A stretch of DNA of 64,000 nucleotides from Pseudoalteromonas gelatinilytica. Its GTDB lineage: Bacteria > Pseudomonadota > Gammaproteobacteria > Enterobacterales > Alteromonadaceae. Positions 26,269-35,363 of the stretch are shown piece by piece (positions within the stretch are counted from its first letter, which is position 1; each line of letters starts with the position of its first letter). The position numbers and the translations under genes are program-made. Below the pieces are notes generated by a model, which made no database searches, was not told where the DNA came from, and saw nothing but the letters and a program-made list of their open reading frames with translations. The stretch covers positions 1-64,000 of the forward strand of contig NZ_LRRU01000018.1 in assembly GCF_001641615.1 (NCBI RefSeq), written 5' to 3'.

Positions 26269-28935
26269 ATGTCTGAAGTCAATAAAATTGACGTAGACGC
26301 GCTAGAAACACAAGAGTGGTTACAAGCCCTTGAGTCTGTTGTGCGTGAAGAAGGTGTTGAACGTGCTCAATTCTTACTTGAGCAAGTGTTAGAGCAAGCC
26401 CGTTTAGACGGTGTTGATATGCCTACTGGCACAACCACTAACTACGTTAATACCATTCCGGTAGATCAAGAACCTGCTTACCCAGGTGACGTAAACATTG
26501 AACGTCGTATTCGTTCAATCATCCGTTGGAATGCGATCATGATCGTATTACGTGCGTCGAAAAAAGATCTAGACTTAGGCGGCCATATGGCGTCTTACCA
26601 GTCTTCAGCGGCATTCTATGAAGTATGTTTTAACCACTTCTTCAAAGCACCAAACGATGTTGATGGCGGTGATTTAGTTTATTACCAAGGCCACATTTCA
26701 CCAGGTATCTATGCACGTGCATTTGTTGAAGGTCGTTTAACTGCTGAGCAACTTGATAACTTCCGTCAAGAAGTTGATGGTAAAGGTCTTCCTTCATACC
26801 CACACCCTAAATTAATGCCTGAATTCTGGCAGTTCCCTACGGTATCTATGGGTCTTGGTCCAATTGCCTCAATCTACCAAGCTCGTTTCTTAAAATACCT
26901 AGACGGTCGTGGCTTAAAAGACACTAAAAACCAACGCGTGTACGCTTTCTTAGGCGACGGTGAGATGGATGAGCCAGAATCACGTGGTGCAATCTCTTTC
27001 GCTGCGCGTGAGAAGCTAGATAACCTATGTTACCTAATCAACTGTAATCTACAGCGTTTAGATGGCCCAGTAATGGGTAACGGTAAGATCATTCAAGAGC
27101 TTGAAGGCCTATTCAAAGGCGCAGGCTGGAACGTGATTAAAGTTGTATGGGGTAGTGGTTGGGATATCCTACTTGCTAAAGATACAACAGGTAAATTACT
27201 GCAGTTAATGAACGAAACGATTGACGGTGATTACCAAACTTATAAAGCAAAAGATGGTGCATACGTTCGTGAACACTTCTTTGGTCGTTACCCAGAAACA
27301 GCTGCGCTTGTTGCTGATATGACTGATGAAGAGATCTTCGCACTTAAGCGTGGTGGTCATGAGCCTTCAAAACTTTACGCTGCATTCAAAAAAGCGGAAG
27401 AAACCAAAGACCGTCCAACTGTAATCCTTGCTAAAACTGTAAAAGGTTACGGCATGGGTGAAGCGGCTGAAGGTAAAAACATTGCACACCAAGTTAAGAA
27501 AATGGACATGACTCACGTAGCACACCTACGTTCTCGTCTAGGTTTACAAGATCTTGTCTCTGATGACCAATTAGCTGATCTCCCATACTTAACGCTTGAA
27601 GAAGGTTCAGAAGAGCACAAGTACCTTCACGCTCGCCGTGAAGCACTACAAGGTTACACGCCTAAGCGTATTCCTAACTTCTCTGAAAAATTAGTATTAC
27701 CAGAAGTTGACGCGTTCAAGCCGTTACTTGAAGAGCAAAAACGTGACATCTCTACAACAATGGGCTTTGTTCGTGCACTTAACGTGTTACTAAAAGACAA
27801 AGGCATTGGTAAAAACATCGTGCCTATCATCGCCGATGAAGCGCGTACATTTGGTATGGAAGGTTTATTCCGTCAAATCGGTATTTATAACCCTCATGGT
27901 CAAAACTATACGCCGCAAGACCGCGACATCGTTTCTTACTATAAAGAAGCAACTTCAGGTCAGGTATTACAAGAAGGTATCAACGAGTTAGGTGCAATGT
28001 CATCATGGGTTGCTGCTGCAACATCATACAGCACTAACGATTTACCAATGATCCCATTCTACATCTACTACTCAATGTTTGGTTTCCAACGTGTAGGTGA
28101 TATGGCGTGGATGGCTGGTGACCAGCAAGCACGTGGTTTCTTACTAGGCGCTACGGCAGGTCGTACTACACTAAACGGTGAAGGTTTACAGCACGAAGAT
28201 GGTCACAGCCACATTCTTGCTAACACAGTGCCTAACTGTATTTCTTATGACCCGACATTCGCTTATGAAGTAGCGGTAATCATGCAAGACGGTATTCGTC
28301 GCATGTACGGTGAAGACCAAGAAAACGTGTTCTACTACCTAACGCTAATGAACGAAAACTACCATCAACCAGCAATGCCAGAAGGCGCTGAAGACGGTAT
28401 TCGTAAAGGTATCTACAAACTTGAAACTGTTGCTGGCGAGAAAGCGAAAGTACAGTTACTTGGTTCAGGTACTATCATGATGGAAGTGCGTAAAGCGGCA
28501 CAAATCCTAAGCGAAGAGTATGGCATTGGTTCAGATGTATTCTCTGTAACATCATTCAACGAGTTAACACGTGACGGTCAAGATGTTGAACGTTTCAACA
28601 TGCTTAACCCTGAAGCAGAGCAAAAGACTGCTTACATCACAAATGCATTAACAGATGCAGTGACTGTTGCTGCAACAGACTACATGAAGAACTACGCAGA
28701 ACAAGTTCGTTCATTTGTTCCAAGCAGCAACTATAAAGTGTTGGGTACTGATGGTTATGGTCGTTCTGATAGCCGTGAAAACTTACGTCGTCACTTCGAA
28801 GTTAATGCGGGCTATGTTGTGGTTGCAACATTATCTGAGCTTGCTAAACGTGGTGAAGTTGAGAAGTCAGTGGTTGTTGAAGCAATCAAGAAATTCGACA
28901 TCGACACAAACAAAGTTAACCCGCTATACGCATAA
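26269..28935 (+). CDS. aceE: Pyruvate dehydrogenase E1 component (homodimeric)
   Basis: Thiamine-diphosphate enzyme of the pyruvate dehydrogenase complex that decarboxylates pyruvate and reductively acetylates the lipoyl groups of E2. The 888 residues match the E. coli type. The ThDP motif GDGEMDEPESRGAI...NCN is clear (about 229-260), as are GHMASYQSSA and the C-terminal GTDGYGRSDSRENLRRHFEV. A strong SD (AAGGAAACC) precedes the ATG. Codon use is that of a highly expressed gene. aceF follows after 9 bp. Confidence 0.98.
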   Translation: MSEVNKIDVDALETQEWLQALESVVREEGVERAQFLLEQVLEQARLDGVDMPTGTTTNYVNTIPVDQEPAYPGDVNIERRIRSIIRWNAIMIVLRASKKDLDLGGHMASYQSSAAFYEVCFNHFFKAPNDVDGGDLVYYQGHISPGIYARAFVEGRLTAEQLDNFRQEVDGKGLPSYPHPKLMPEFWQFPTVSMGLGPIASIYQARFLKYLDGRGLKDTKNQRVYAFLGDGEMDEPESRGAISFAAREKLDNLCYLINCNLQRLDGPVMGNGKIIQELEGLFKGAGWNVIKVVWGSGWDILLAKDTTGKLLQLMNETIDGDYQTYKAKDGAYVREHFFGRYPETAALVADMTDEEIFALKRGGHEPSKLYAAFKKAEETKDRPTVILAKTVKGYGMGEAAEGKNIAHQVKKMDMTHVAHLRSRLGLQDLVSDDQLADLPYLTLEEGSEEHKYLHARREALQGYTPKRIPNFSEKLVLPEVDAFKPLLEEQKRDISTTMGFVRALNVLLKDKGIGKNIVPIIADEARTFGMEGLFRQIGIYNPHGQNYTPQDRDIVSYYKEATSGQVLQEGINELGAMSSWVAAATSYSTNDLPMIPFYIYYSMFGFQRVGDMAWMAGDQQARGFLLGATAGRTTLNGEGLQHEDGHSHILANTVPNCISYDPTFAYEVAVIMQDGIRRMYGEDQENVFYYLTLMNENYHQPAMPEGAEDGIRKGIYKLETVAGEKAKVQLLGSGTIMMEVRKAAQILSEEYGIGSDVFSVTSFNELTRDGQDVERFNMLNPEAEQKTAYITNALTDAVTVAATDYMKNYAEQVRSFVPSSNYKVLGTDGYGRSDSRENLRRHFEVNAGYVVVATLSELAKRGEVEKSVVVEAIKKFDIDTNKVNPLYA

Positions 28936-28944
28936 GAGGTTCCA

Positions 28945-30843
28945 ATGAGTATTGAAATTAAAGTACCAGATATCGGTGGCGATGACGTTGAAGTAACCGA
29001 AATCCTTGTTAGCGTTGGTGATAAGGTTGAGGTTGACCAATCGTTATTAACGGTTGAAGGCGACAAAGCATCAATGGAAGTACCTGCTGCACAAGCAGGT
29101 ACGGTTAAAGAAATTAAAGTAGCTGAAGGTGATACGGTAACGACGGGTTCACTTATCATGATCTTCGAAGGTGAAGAACAAGCTGCTGCGCCAGCACAAG
29201 CGAAAGAAGAAGCACCTGCTCCAGCAGCTGCATCTTCAGCTTCTGCTACACAGGAAGTGACTGTACCAGATATCGGCGATGATGAAGTTGAAGTAACTGA
29301 AATCATGGTTGCGGTAGGTGACACGGTTGAAGAAGAGCAATCTTTATTAAGCGTTGAAGGCGATAAAGCATCAATGGAAGTACCTGCACCATTTGCTGGT
29401 ACTGTTAAAGAGATCAAAATCGCGACTGGCGATAAAGTGAAAACGGGCTCTTTAATCTTCGTTTTTGAAACAGCATCAAGCGGCTCTGAAGCACCTGCAA
29501 CAGAAGCAGCGCCAGCTGAAGCGGCTCCGGCAGCAACGGCATCTGGTACTAAAGAAGTAAACGTGCCTGATATCGGTGGTGATGAAGTTGAAGTAACCGA
29601 AGTGATGGTTGCTGTTGGCGATAAGGTTGAAGAAGATCAATCAATCTTAAACGTTGAAGGCGATAAAGCATCAATGGAAGTACCTGCACCATTTGCCGGT
29701 ACAGTTAAAGAAATCAAAGTAGCAGCTGGCGATAAAGTATCAACTGGCTCACTTATTTTTGTATTTGAAGTAGCCGGTAGTGCACCAGCTGCAGCGGCGC
29801 CAGCTCCTGCAAAAGCTGAAGCCGCGCCTGCAACAGCAGCAAAAGCGCCTGCGGCTGAAAAGCCTGCGTCAGCACCTGCAAGCAACGAAGGTTTTGCAGA
29901 TAACAAAGCCTATGCACATGCATCGCCAGTTGTACGTCGTTTAGCGCGTGAATTTGGTATTAATCTAGCGAACGTAAAAGGCACGGGTCGTAAGAATCGT
30001 GTTGTGAAAGAAGACGTACAAAACTACGTGAAAGACCTTGTGAAGAAAGTTGAGTCAGGTCAACTTTCTGCAGGTAAAGGGAATGCCGGTGGCGGCGAGC
30101 TAGGTCTTATTCCTTGGCCTAAGGTTGATTTTGCTAAGTTTGGTGAAATCGAAGAGAAAAAACTTTCTCGTATTCAAAAGCTATCTGGCGCTAACTTGCA
30201 CCGTAACTGGGTGCAAATCCCGCATGTTACACAGTTTGACGAAGCTGATATCACAAGCCTTGAAGTATTCCGTAAAGAGCAAAATGCGCTTGCTGAGAAG
30301 AAAAAGTTGGGTGTTAAAATCACGCCACTTGTGTTTGTGATGAAAGCAGCGGCGAAAGCACTTGCTGAATTCCCAACGTTTAACTCTTCACTGTCTGAAG
30401 ATGGCGAAAGCTTAATCTTGAAGAAGTACATCAATATCGGTGTTGCTGTTGATACGCCAAACGGTTTGGTTGTTCCAGTATTCAAAGATGTAGATAAGAA
30501 AGGCATCATTGAGCTTTCTCGTGAGTTAATGGAAATTTCTGCGAAAGCACGTGACGGCAAGCTAACGTCATCAGATATGCAAGGCGGTTGTTTCACAATC
30601 TCAAGCCTTGGTGGTATCGGTGGTACAGCGTTCACGCCAATTGTGAATGCGCCTGAAGTTGCTATCTTAGGTGTATCTAAGTCAGAAATGAAACCTAAGT
30701 GGAATGGCAAAGAGTTTGAACCTAAATTAATGGTTCCATTATCAATGTCATACGACCATAGGGTTATTGACGGTGCCCTAGCAGCACGCTTTACTGTGAC
30801 GCTAGCAAGCTACATGAGCGATATTCGTCAACTAGTGATGTAA
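28945..30843 (+). CDS. aceF: Pyruvate dehydrogenase E2, dihydrolipoyllysine acetyltransferase
   Basis: Core of the complex: transfers acetyl from lipoyl to CoA. Of 632 residues, three tandem lipoyl domains (about 1-75, 105-180, 205-280) each carry the lipoylated Lys in [12 protein letters not shown] and are joined by Ala/Pro/Glu linkers. A peripheral-subunit-binding domain (about 325-365, [14 protein letters not shown]) and the catalytic domain with [10 protein letters not shown] (His and Asp) follow. The highly similar lipoyl repeats explain the internal DNA repetition here. Confidence 0.98.
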   Translation: MSIEIKVPDIGGDDVEVTEILVSVGDKVEVDQSLLTVEGDKASMEVPAAQAGTVKEIKVAEGDTVTTGSLIMIFEGEEQAAAPAQAKEEAPAPAAASSASATQEVTVPDIGDDEVEVTEIMVAVGDTVEEEQSLLSVEGDKASMEVPAPFAGTVKEIKIATGDKVKTGSLIFVFETASSGSEAPATEAAPAEAAPAATASGTKEVNVPDIGGDEVEVTEVMVAVGDKVEEDQSILNVEGDKASMEVPAPFAGTVKEIKVAAGDKVSTGSLIFVFEVAGSAPAAAAPAPAKAEAAPATAAKAPAAEKPASAPASNEGFADNKAYAHASPVVRRLAREFGINLANVKGTGRKNRVVKEDVQNYVKDLVKKVESGQLSAGKGNAGGGELGLIPWPKVDFAKFGEIEEKKLSRIQKLSGANLHRNWVQIPHVTQFDEADITSLEVFRKEQNALAEKKKLGVKITPLVFVMKAAAKALAEFPTFNSSLSEDGESLILKKYINIGVAVDTPNGLVVPVFKDVDKKGIIELSRELMEISAKARDGKLTSSDMQGGCFTISSLGGIGGTAFTPIVNAPEVAILGVSKSEMKPKWNGKEFEPKLMVPLSMSYDHRVIDGALAARFTVTLASYMSDIRQLVM

Positions 30844-30866
30844 TCGTCTCGTAAATTATAAGAATC

Positions 30867-30900
30867 AAATCCCAGCAAGGTGTTTTTTGCTGGGATTTTT
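30867..30900 (+). terminator. Terminator or attenuator after aceF
   Basis: AATCCCAGCAA / TTGCTGGGATTTTT stem with T run. lpdA lies beyond it with about 130 bp of its own upstream sequence, so lpdA probably also has its own promoter. Confidence 0.85.
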
Positions 30901-31031
30901 ACCATTGGCAATGATACAATCTTTGCCATAGAACAATCTTGGTATAGATATCTGCTCTCCCTTTCTGCCTTGCAGAAACATGGCAGTTAAACATAGGGGC
31001 AGTGTCCCGTTCAAACATTTAAGGTAATAGC

Positions 31032-32456
31032 ATGAGCAACGAATTAAAAACTCAAGTTGTTGTACTAGGCGGTGGTCCTGGTGGTTATTCTGCGGCTTTC
31101 CGTGCTGCTGACTTGGGCTTAGAAGTAACATTGGTAGAATCTCGCAACACATTGGGCGGTGTATGTCTAAATGTGGGTTGTATTCCTTCAAAAGCACTTT
31201 TACACGTAGCTAAAGTGATCGATGACGCTGCAGAAATGTCATCTCACGGCGTTACTTTTGGCAAGCCTGAAATCGACCTAGACAAAATCCGTTCTTGGAA
31301 AGAGTCTGTAATCGGTCAATTAACTGGCGGCCTAGACGGCATGGCTAAAATGCGTAAAGTGAAAGTTGTTAACGGTTACGGTAAATTCACAGGCAGCAAC
31401 ACAATTGCTGTTGAAGGTACTGACGGTACAACAACAATCACTTTTGACAATGCTATTATTGCAGCAGGTTCTCAACCTGTTAACTTACCTTTCATCCCTG
31501 AAGATGACCGTGTAATTGACTCAACAGGTGCACTAGAGCTTAAAGACGTTCCTGAGAAACTACTTGTTTTAGGTGGTGGTATCATCGGTCTTGAGATGGG
31601 TACTGTATACCGTGCGCTAGGTTCTGAAATTGACGTAGTTGAGTTTGCTGATCAATTAGTTCCAGCAGCTGATAAAGACGTTATCAAAATCTACCAACGT
31701 TACGTTAAAGACAAGTTCAACGTAATGCTTTCTACTAAAGTTGTTGGTGTTGAAGCGAAAGAAGACGGTCTATACGTTTCATTCGAAGGTAAAAATGCAC
31801 CAGCTGACGCAGTACGTTACGACAAAGTACTTGTTGCAGTAGGTCGTACACCTAACGGTAAGCTTGTTGACGCTGATAAAGCAGGCGTTAATGTTGATGA
31901 GCGTGGTTTCATCAATGTTGATAAGCAGCTTAAAACAAACGTTGGTCACATCTTCGCTATCGGTGATATCGTTGGTCAACCAATGCTTGCACATAAAGCG
32001 GTTCACGAAGGTCATGTTGCTGCAGAAGTTATCTCTGGTCAGAAACACTTCTTCGATCCTAAGTGCATCCCTTCAATCGCATACACAGATCCAGAAATCG
32101 CATGGGTTGGTGTAACTGAGAAAGAAGCTAAAGAGCAAGGCTTAAGCATCGAAACTGCTGTATTCCCTTGGGCTGCTTCTGGTCGTGCAATCGCTTCAGC
32201 ACGTACTGAAGGCCAAACTAAGCTAATCTTCGATAAAGACTCAGGTCGTGTTATCGGTGGTGCTATGGTTGGTATCAACGCAGGTGAAATGCTAGGTGAA
32301 ATCGGCTTAGCAGTTGAAATGGGCGCAGACGGTGAAGACCTAGCGTTAACTATTCACGCTCACCCAACATTAAACGAATCAATCGGTCTAGCTGCTGAAA
32401 TCTTCGAAGGTTCAATCACTGACCTTCCAAACAAAAAAGCAGTTAAAAAGAAGTAA
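31032..32456 (+). CDS. lpdA: Dihydrolipoyl dehydrogenase (E3)
   Basis: FAD enzyme that reoxidises dihydrolipoamide with NAD+ in pyruvate and 2-oxoglutarate dehydrogenases. The 474 residues have the FAD motif VVLGGGPGGYSAA (about 9-21), the redox disulfide CLNVGCIPSK, the NAD site LGGGIIGLEMG, and the C-terminal active-site HAHPTLNE (His, Glu). Its separate upstream region fits its sharing between several complexes. Confidence 0.98.
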   Translation: MSNELKTQVVVLGGGPGGYSAAFRAADLGLEVTLVESRNTLGGVCLNVGCIPSKALLHVAKVIDDAAEMSSHGVTFGKPEIDLDKIRSWKESVIGQLTGGLDGMAKMRKVKVVNGYGKFTGSNTIAVEGTDGTTTITFDNAIIAAGSQPVNLPFIPEDDRVIDSTGALELKDVPEKLLVLGGGIIGLEMGTVYRALGSEIDVVEFADQLVPAADKDVIKIYQRYVKDKFNVMLSTKVVGVEAKEDGLYVSFEGKNAPADAVRYDKVLVAVGRTPNGKLVDADKAGVNVDERGFINVDKQLKTNVGHIFAIGDIVGQPMLAHKAVHEGHVAAEVISGQKHFFDPKCIPSIAYTDPEIAWVGVTEKEAKEQGLSIETAVFPWAASGRAIASARTEGQTKLIFDKDSGRVIGGAMVGINAGEMLGEIGLAVEMGADGEDLALTIHAHPTLNESIGLAAEIFEGSITDLPNKKAVKKK

Positions 32457-32475
32457 GTTCTTTTGACTAATCGTT

Positions 32476-32507
32476 TTAAAAACCCAGCTTTGGCTGGGTT
32501 TTTTGTT
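32476..32507 (+). terminator. Terminator after lpdA
   Basis: AAAACCCAGC / GCTGGGTTTTTT hairpin with a TTTG loop and a T run. Confidence 0.9.
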
Positions 32508-32539
32508 TTTAACAACAAACCATCAGATTTCACTCGTTC

Positions 32540-32567
32540 CTTGTAGCTTGTAGCTTGTAGCTTAAAA
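32540..32567. repeat. Heptanucleotide tandem repeat (CTTGTAG), array R3
   Basis: Three copies of CTTGTAG followed by the variant CTTAAAA, about 33 bp after the lpdA terminator. The variant mirrors the CCTAAAA variant in array R1. Confidence 0.85.
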
Positions 32568-32635
32568 CTTAGATTAATATCTATTCCCTATATTTTTAGC
32601 TACAATACGCGCCGTTTAATTTTCTGGTAAATACA

Positions 32636-33325
32636 GTGGTTACTATCTCAAATAATTCCGTGTTAGTGCTTCGCACTCAACAAATGGCTGAGTCTCGTCG
32701 TGAATTTAAAGCGCGAGGAGCAAAACTAACACGTTGTGAGCGATGTTTATTAGCCGAGCACTATTGTATTTGTGAAGGCGTTGAGCAGGCAAAGTGCGAT
32801 GCCGCAGTCTGTTTACTTATGTATCACAATGAGAGTTTTAAGCCGTCAAATACTGGCCGTTTAATTGCTGAAATCGTGCCAGAAAACTATGCCTTTAAAT
32901 GGGATCGAACGAATCCTGATGATGCCTTACTAAGCTTGTTGGCAGATCCTCAGTATCAACCTATGGTTATTTTCCCTGCCAGCGATGTTGACGACGAAGA
33001 GCGGGTGATCACCGAGGTAACTCCTGTTGAAGGTAAGCGTCCGTTGTTTATCTTCTTAGATGGTACTTGGCGCGAAGCAAAGAAAATGATCCGTAAAAGT
33101 CCTTATCTGGATAATTTACCTGTGCTTTCAATCACACCTGAAAAACTTTCGGATTATCGATTACGTGTAGCTCCACACGAACATCAACTTGGCACCGCTG
33201 AGGTGGCTATTATGGTACTTGCGCTTGCGGGTGAGAAAGACGCTACTCAAAAGCTAGAACAGCATTTTATTAAGTTCAGAGATGCCTACCTACTAGGTAA
33301 GCGAAATAAGGGGCGACCGGAGTAA
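32636..33325 (+). CDS. DTW-domain protein, probable tRNA-uridine aminocarboxypropyltransferase
   Basis: Protein of up to 229 residues. An N-terminal cysteine cluster (CERCLLAEHYCIC, about 35-47) is typical of the family, followed by the catalytic FLDGTWREAKKM and SDYRLRVAPHEHQLGTAEV. E. coli TapT (YfiP) and relatives form acp3U in the tRNA variable or D loop using SAM. The start is uncertain: GTG at 32636 (GGTAA upstream) or ATG at 32684; the cysteine cluster is intact with either. An intergenic element begins three bases after its stop. Confidence 0.85.
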   Translation: MVTISNNSVLVLRTQQMAESRREFKARGAKLTRCERCLLAEHYCICEGVEQAKCDAAVCLLMYHNESFKPSNTGRLIAEIVPENYAFKWDRTNPDDALLSLLADPQYQPMVIFPASDVDDEERVITEVTPVEGKRPLFIFLDGTWREAKKMIRKSPYLDNLPVLSITPEKLSDYRLRVAPHEHQLGTAEVAIMVLALAGEKDATQKLEQHFIKFRDAYLLGKRNKGRPE

Positions 33326-33328
33326 TAG

Positions 33329-33488
33329 TACCAATCCGCAATAATACTTAATCATTTTGAGGGATTAAACCTGTCGCTACCTGCGTTAAAAATTACTGAT
33401 TTAGAACAACTAAATAACGAAATTTTTGCCTTGTTATCGACGAGGTTTTATTGCCTCAAAATAGACCACTTAATTAAGCGAATTGGTA
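33329..33488. mobile_element. 160-bp MITE-like element
   Basis: Imperfect inverted termini of about 40 bp: the left end TACCAATCCGCAATAATACT and the right end, read inverted, TACCAATTCGCTTAATTAAG, both continuing into TTTTGAGG and then AAACC. TA at both outer edges could be the target duplication. No coding capacity. The central part resembles a non-autonomous element I recall as frequent in Pseudoalteromonas and Shewanella intergenic regions; copy number cannot be tested here. Confidence 0.8.
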
Positions 33489-33511
33489 TAACTCTTTACT
33501 AAATTGTAGGC

Positions 33512-33545
33512 AAAAGAAAAGCGCGTACTATCACTAGTCGCGCTT
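33512..33545 (-). terminator. Rho-independent terminator of the CsrB-like RNA
   Basis: Minus strand AAGCGCGACTA / TAGTACGCGCTT stem with a GTGA loop, followed by TTTTCTTTT. Confidence 0.88.
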
Positions 33546-33992
33546 GCGGAATCTTCTTAATTTTTTGCATCCTGCAATTGAATCTAATCAACTCCCTAAA
33601 CTTTGCCAATCCATGCGATTACACTTTACTTATTGGTTCTGTGCAATATAAGGCAATCCAGCCTTGTTTCCTTTTTAGTCCTTTACATCCTTGCTGGTAA
33701 TTACTTTACCATTCCCTTACGTGCCATCCTAACACTATCCCTTTACTTGCAAATCCATTGCGATGCCCTAACGGCCTGTCCTTTATTCCACTTTTTGAAC
33801 TTCCTGTATAACAACGTCCTGCTGTTATGCCATTCCACATCATCCTGATGTTGTCCGTAGGTTGTCACTCCATTGCGTTACTCTTCCTGAGCCTGTCCTT
33901 GATTCCTTATTCTCCTAATGAACCTTATTCCGCGGTTTTATGAGTAATGCTTCCTTATCCATCTACTCATTAAGCTTCTTGCTTAGTTGATG
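33512..33992 (-). ncRNA. csrB: CsrB-family regulatory sRNA (CsrA sponge)
   Basis: On the minus strand about 390 bases contain about 26 GGA motifs (TCC on plus), many as AAGGA or CAGGATG in hairpin loops: TTGCAGGATGCAA, CATCAGGATGATG and AAGGCTGGATTGCCTT fold perfectly or nearly so. GGA loops are the CsrA/RsmA binding sites of CsrB/RsmZ RNAs. A TATAAT at 34004-33999 places the start near 33992, and a strong terminator ends it at 33512, giving about 480 nt. No open reading frame of note. It should titrate CsrA and so affect carbon storage, motility and biofilm. Confidence 0.9.
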
Positions 33993-33998
33993 TAAGTA

Positions 33999-34004
33999 AT
34001 TATA
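33999..34004 (-). promoter_or_regulatory. -10 element of the CsrB-like RNA
   Basis: Perfect TATAAT on the minus strand. No good -35 at 17 bp; TTGACC lies 22 bp upstream, so activation by a regulator is expected. Confidence 0.65.
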
Positions 34005-34150
34005 GAGAAATAGGAAGCGCTGAGTAGGTCAAAATCTTGTTTAAACTGCTGGTTATTTTATTGTCATTTAAACTAAGTTGTTTTATTTCAGCTGGTTATG
34101 GGTTTTTGTGCAGTGTTTGCTGGTGCTTTTTACTCAATAACTGCCATGCG

Positions 34151-34168
34151 GGTGAGATATTTCTTACA
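34151..34168 (-). promoter_or_regulatory. GacA/UvrY-type upstream box
   Basis: Minus strand TGTAAGAAATATCTCACC fits TGTAAGNNATNNCTTACA in all but two positions. It is centred about 168 bp before the predicted sRNA start, the distance typical of GacA boxes in front of rsmZ/csrB genes. Confidence 0.7.
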
Positions 34169-34252
34169 TGTAAATTCCCAAATGGCAGCTTGGTTAGTTT
34201 ATTTATGAGTTTAAACGGGTGCACTTTGCCCTAACTCTAGGTAAAATATTTT

Positions 34253-34271
34253 GATAATTGTTATTATTTAG
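34253..34271. promoter_or_regulatory. Fur box upstream of fbpA
   Basis: GATAATTGTTATTATTTAG matches most of the Fur consensus GATAATGATAATCATTATC, 10 bp before the start codon, indicating iron repression of fbpABC. Confidence 0.75.
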
Positions 34272-34281
34272 GTGTAATAAA

Positions 34282-35286
34282 ATGAAAAAAACAGCCTTTG
34301 TATTACTTAGCGCATTTTTAACTGCGCCAGCATTTGCTGCTGATGTAGTAAATATTTACTCGTTTCGCCAACCGTTCTTAATTCAACCTATTTTGGACGA
34401 TTTCACCAAGCAAACAGGCATTAAAACTAATGTGGTATTTGCAAAAAAAGGGCTGATTGAGCGTGTTAAGCGCGAAGGTAAACACAGTAAGGCTGATTTA
34501 GTATTAACTTCAAATTTTAGTGCACTTATTCAACTAGAAGATTTAGGTTTAACGCAGTCAATCAATAGTGATGTGGTAAACGCGAATGTGCCAAGCACCT
34601 TTCGCGATGCAGATGGTCAGTGGATAGCACTTACTAAACGCGTACGTAATGTTTACTCTTCAAAAGAGCGCGTTGGTGCACTTGCAGAGCTAACTTACGA
34701 AGATTTAGCGGACCCAAAATACAAAGGTAAAATCTGTACTCGCTCTGGCAAACATCCATACAATTTAGGTTTAGTTGCTTCTATGGTCGCTCACCATGGC
34801 GAAGCAAAAACTAAGCAATGGCTTGAGGGGGTTAAAGCCAATTTAGCACGTAAGCCGCAAGGGAATGACAGAGCGCAAGTCAAAGCAGTAAAAGAAGGTT
34901 TATGTGATCTGGCGTTAGGTAACAGCTACTATTTTGGTAAAATGATGCAAGATGAGCAGCAAAAATCATGGGCTGAAGCGGTTTATATTAACTTTCCTAA
35001 CCAAACAAACCGAGGTTCTCATATCAATGTATCGGGCGTTGTTATGACCCGTTATGCTAAAAACCCTGAAAATGCCTTGAAACTGATTGAGTATATGACC
35101 GACAATAAGGCGCAAAATATGTATGCTTCAGTGAATATGGAATACCCTGTAAAGCAAGGGGTTGCATTATCTGAGATGGTTGCATCATGGGGTGAGTTTA
35201 AAGAAGACAGTCTTCCTCTTGATGAGATAAGCAAATATCGCCCTGTGGCACTGAAGCTGATTGATGAAGTAAAGTTTGATTTATAA
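34282..35286 (+). CDS. fbpA: Ferric iron ABC transporter, periplasmic binding protein (FbpA/FutA type)
   Basis: Periplasmic Fe3+-binding protein. From ATG 34282 (AGGTG upstream) it has 334 residues, with a signal peptide 1-19 cut at AFA|AD. The fold begins VVNIYSFRQPFLIQPILDDF, and the Tyr pair in GNSYYFGKM is the ferric ligand pair of this family. KRVRNVYSSK and QTNRGSHINVSGV are also typical. Preceded by a Fur box and followed 77 bp later by the permease gene. An ATG-independent extension to 34258 is possible but would precede the signal peptide. Confidence 0.93.
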   Translation: MKKTAFVLLSAFLTAPAFAADVVNIYSFRQPFLIQPILDDFTKQTGIKTNVVFAKKGLIERVKREGKHSKADLVLTSNFSALIQLEDLGLTQSINSDVVNANVPSTFRDADGQWIALTKRVRNVYSSKERVGALAELTYEDLADPKYKGKICTRSGKHPYNLGLVASMVAHHGEAKTKQWLEGVKANLARKPQGNDRAQVKAVKEGLCDLALGNSYYFGKMMQDEQQKSWAEAVYINFPNQTNRGSHINVSGVVMTRYAKNPENALKLIEYMTDNKAQNMYASVNMEYPVKQGVALSEMVASWGEFKEDSLPLDEISKYRPVALKLIDEVKFDL

Positions 35287-35363
35287 CGAGAACATTCCTC
35301 GTTACACAATTTTATAAAAGCTGTTTTTTAACAGCTTTTATTTTATCTGGTATTAATCCACTT

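Noticed and set aside
28812..29417. Long minus-strand frame opposite aceE/aceF
   Set aside because: Ser/Thr/Ala low-complexity shadow of the lipoyl domain repeats; no SD.
28945..29800. Direct DNA repeats of about 300 bp
   Set aside because: Explained by the three lipoyl domains of aceF, an ordinary feature.
29637..29906. Minus-strand frame opposite the Ala/Pro linkers of aceF
   Set aside because: Shadow of biased composition.
33603..33848. Plus-strand reading frame of 81 codons in the gap before fbpA
   Set aside because: It is antisense to the CsrB-like RNA, has no SD and its Leu/Phe-rich translation results from repeated TCC motifs.
34037..34234. Plus-strand frame of 65 codons upstream of fbpA
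   Set aside because: No SD and it spans the GacA-like box of the sRNA; composition looks like chance.
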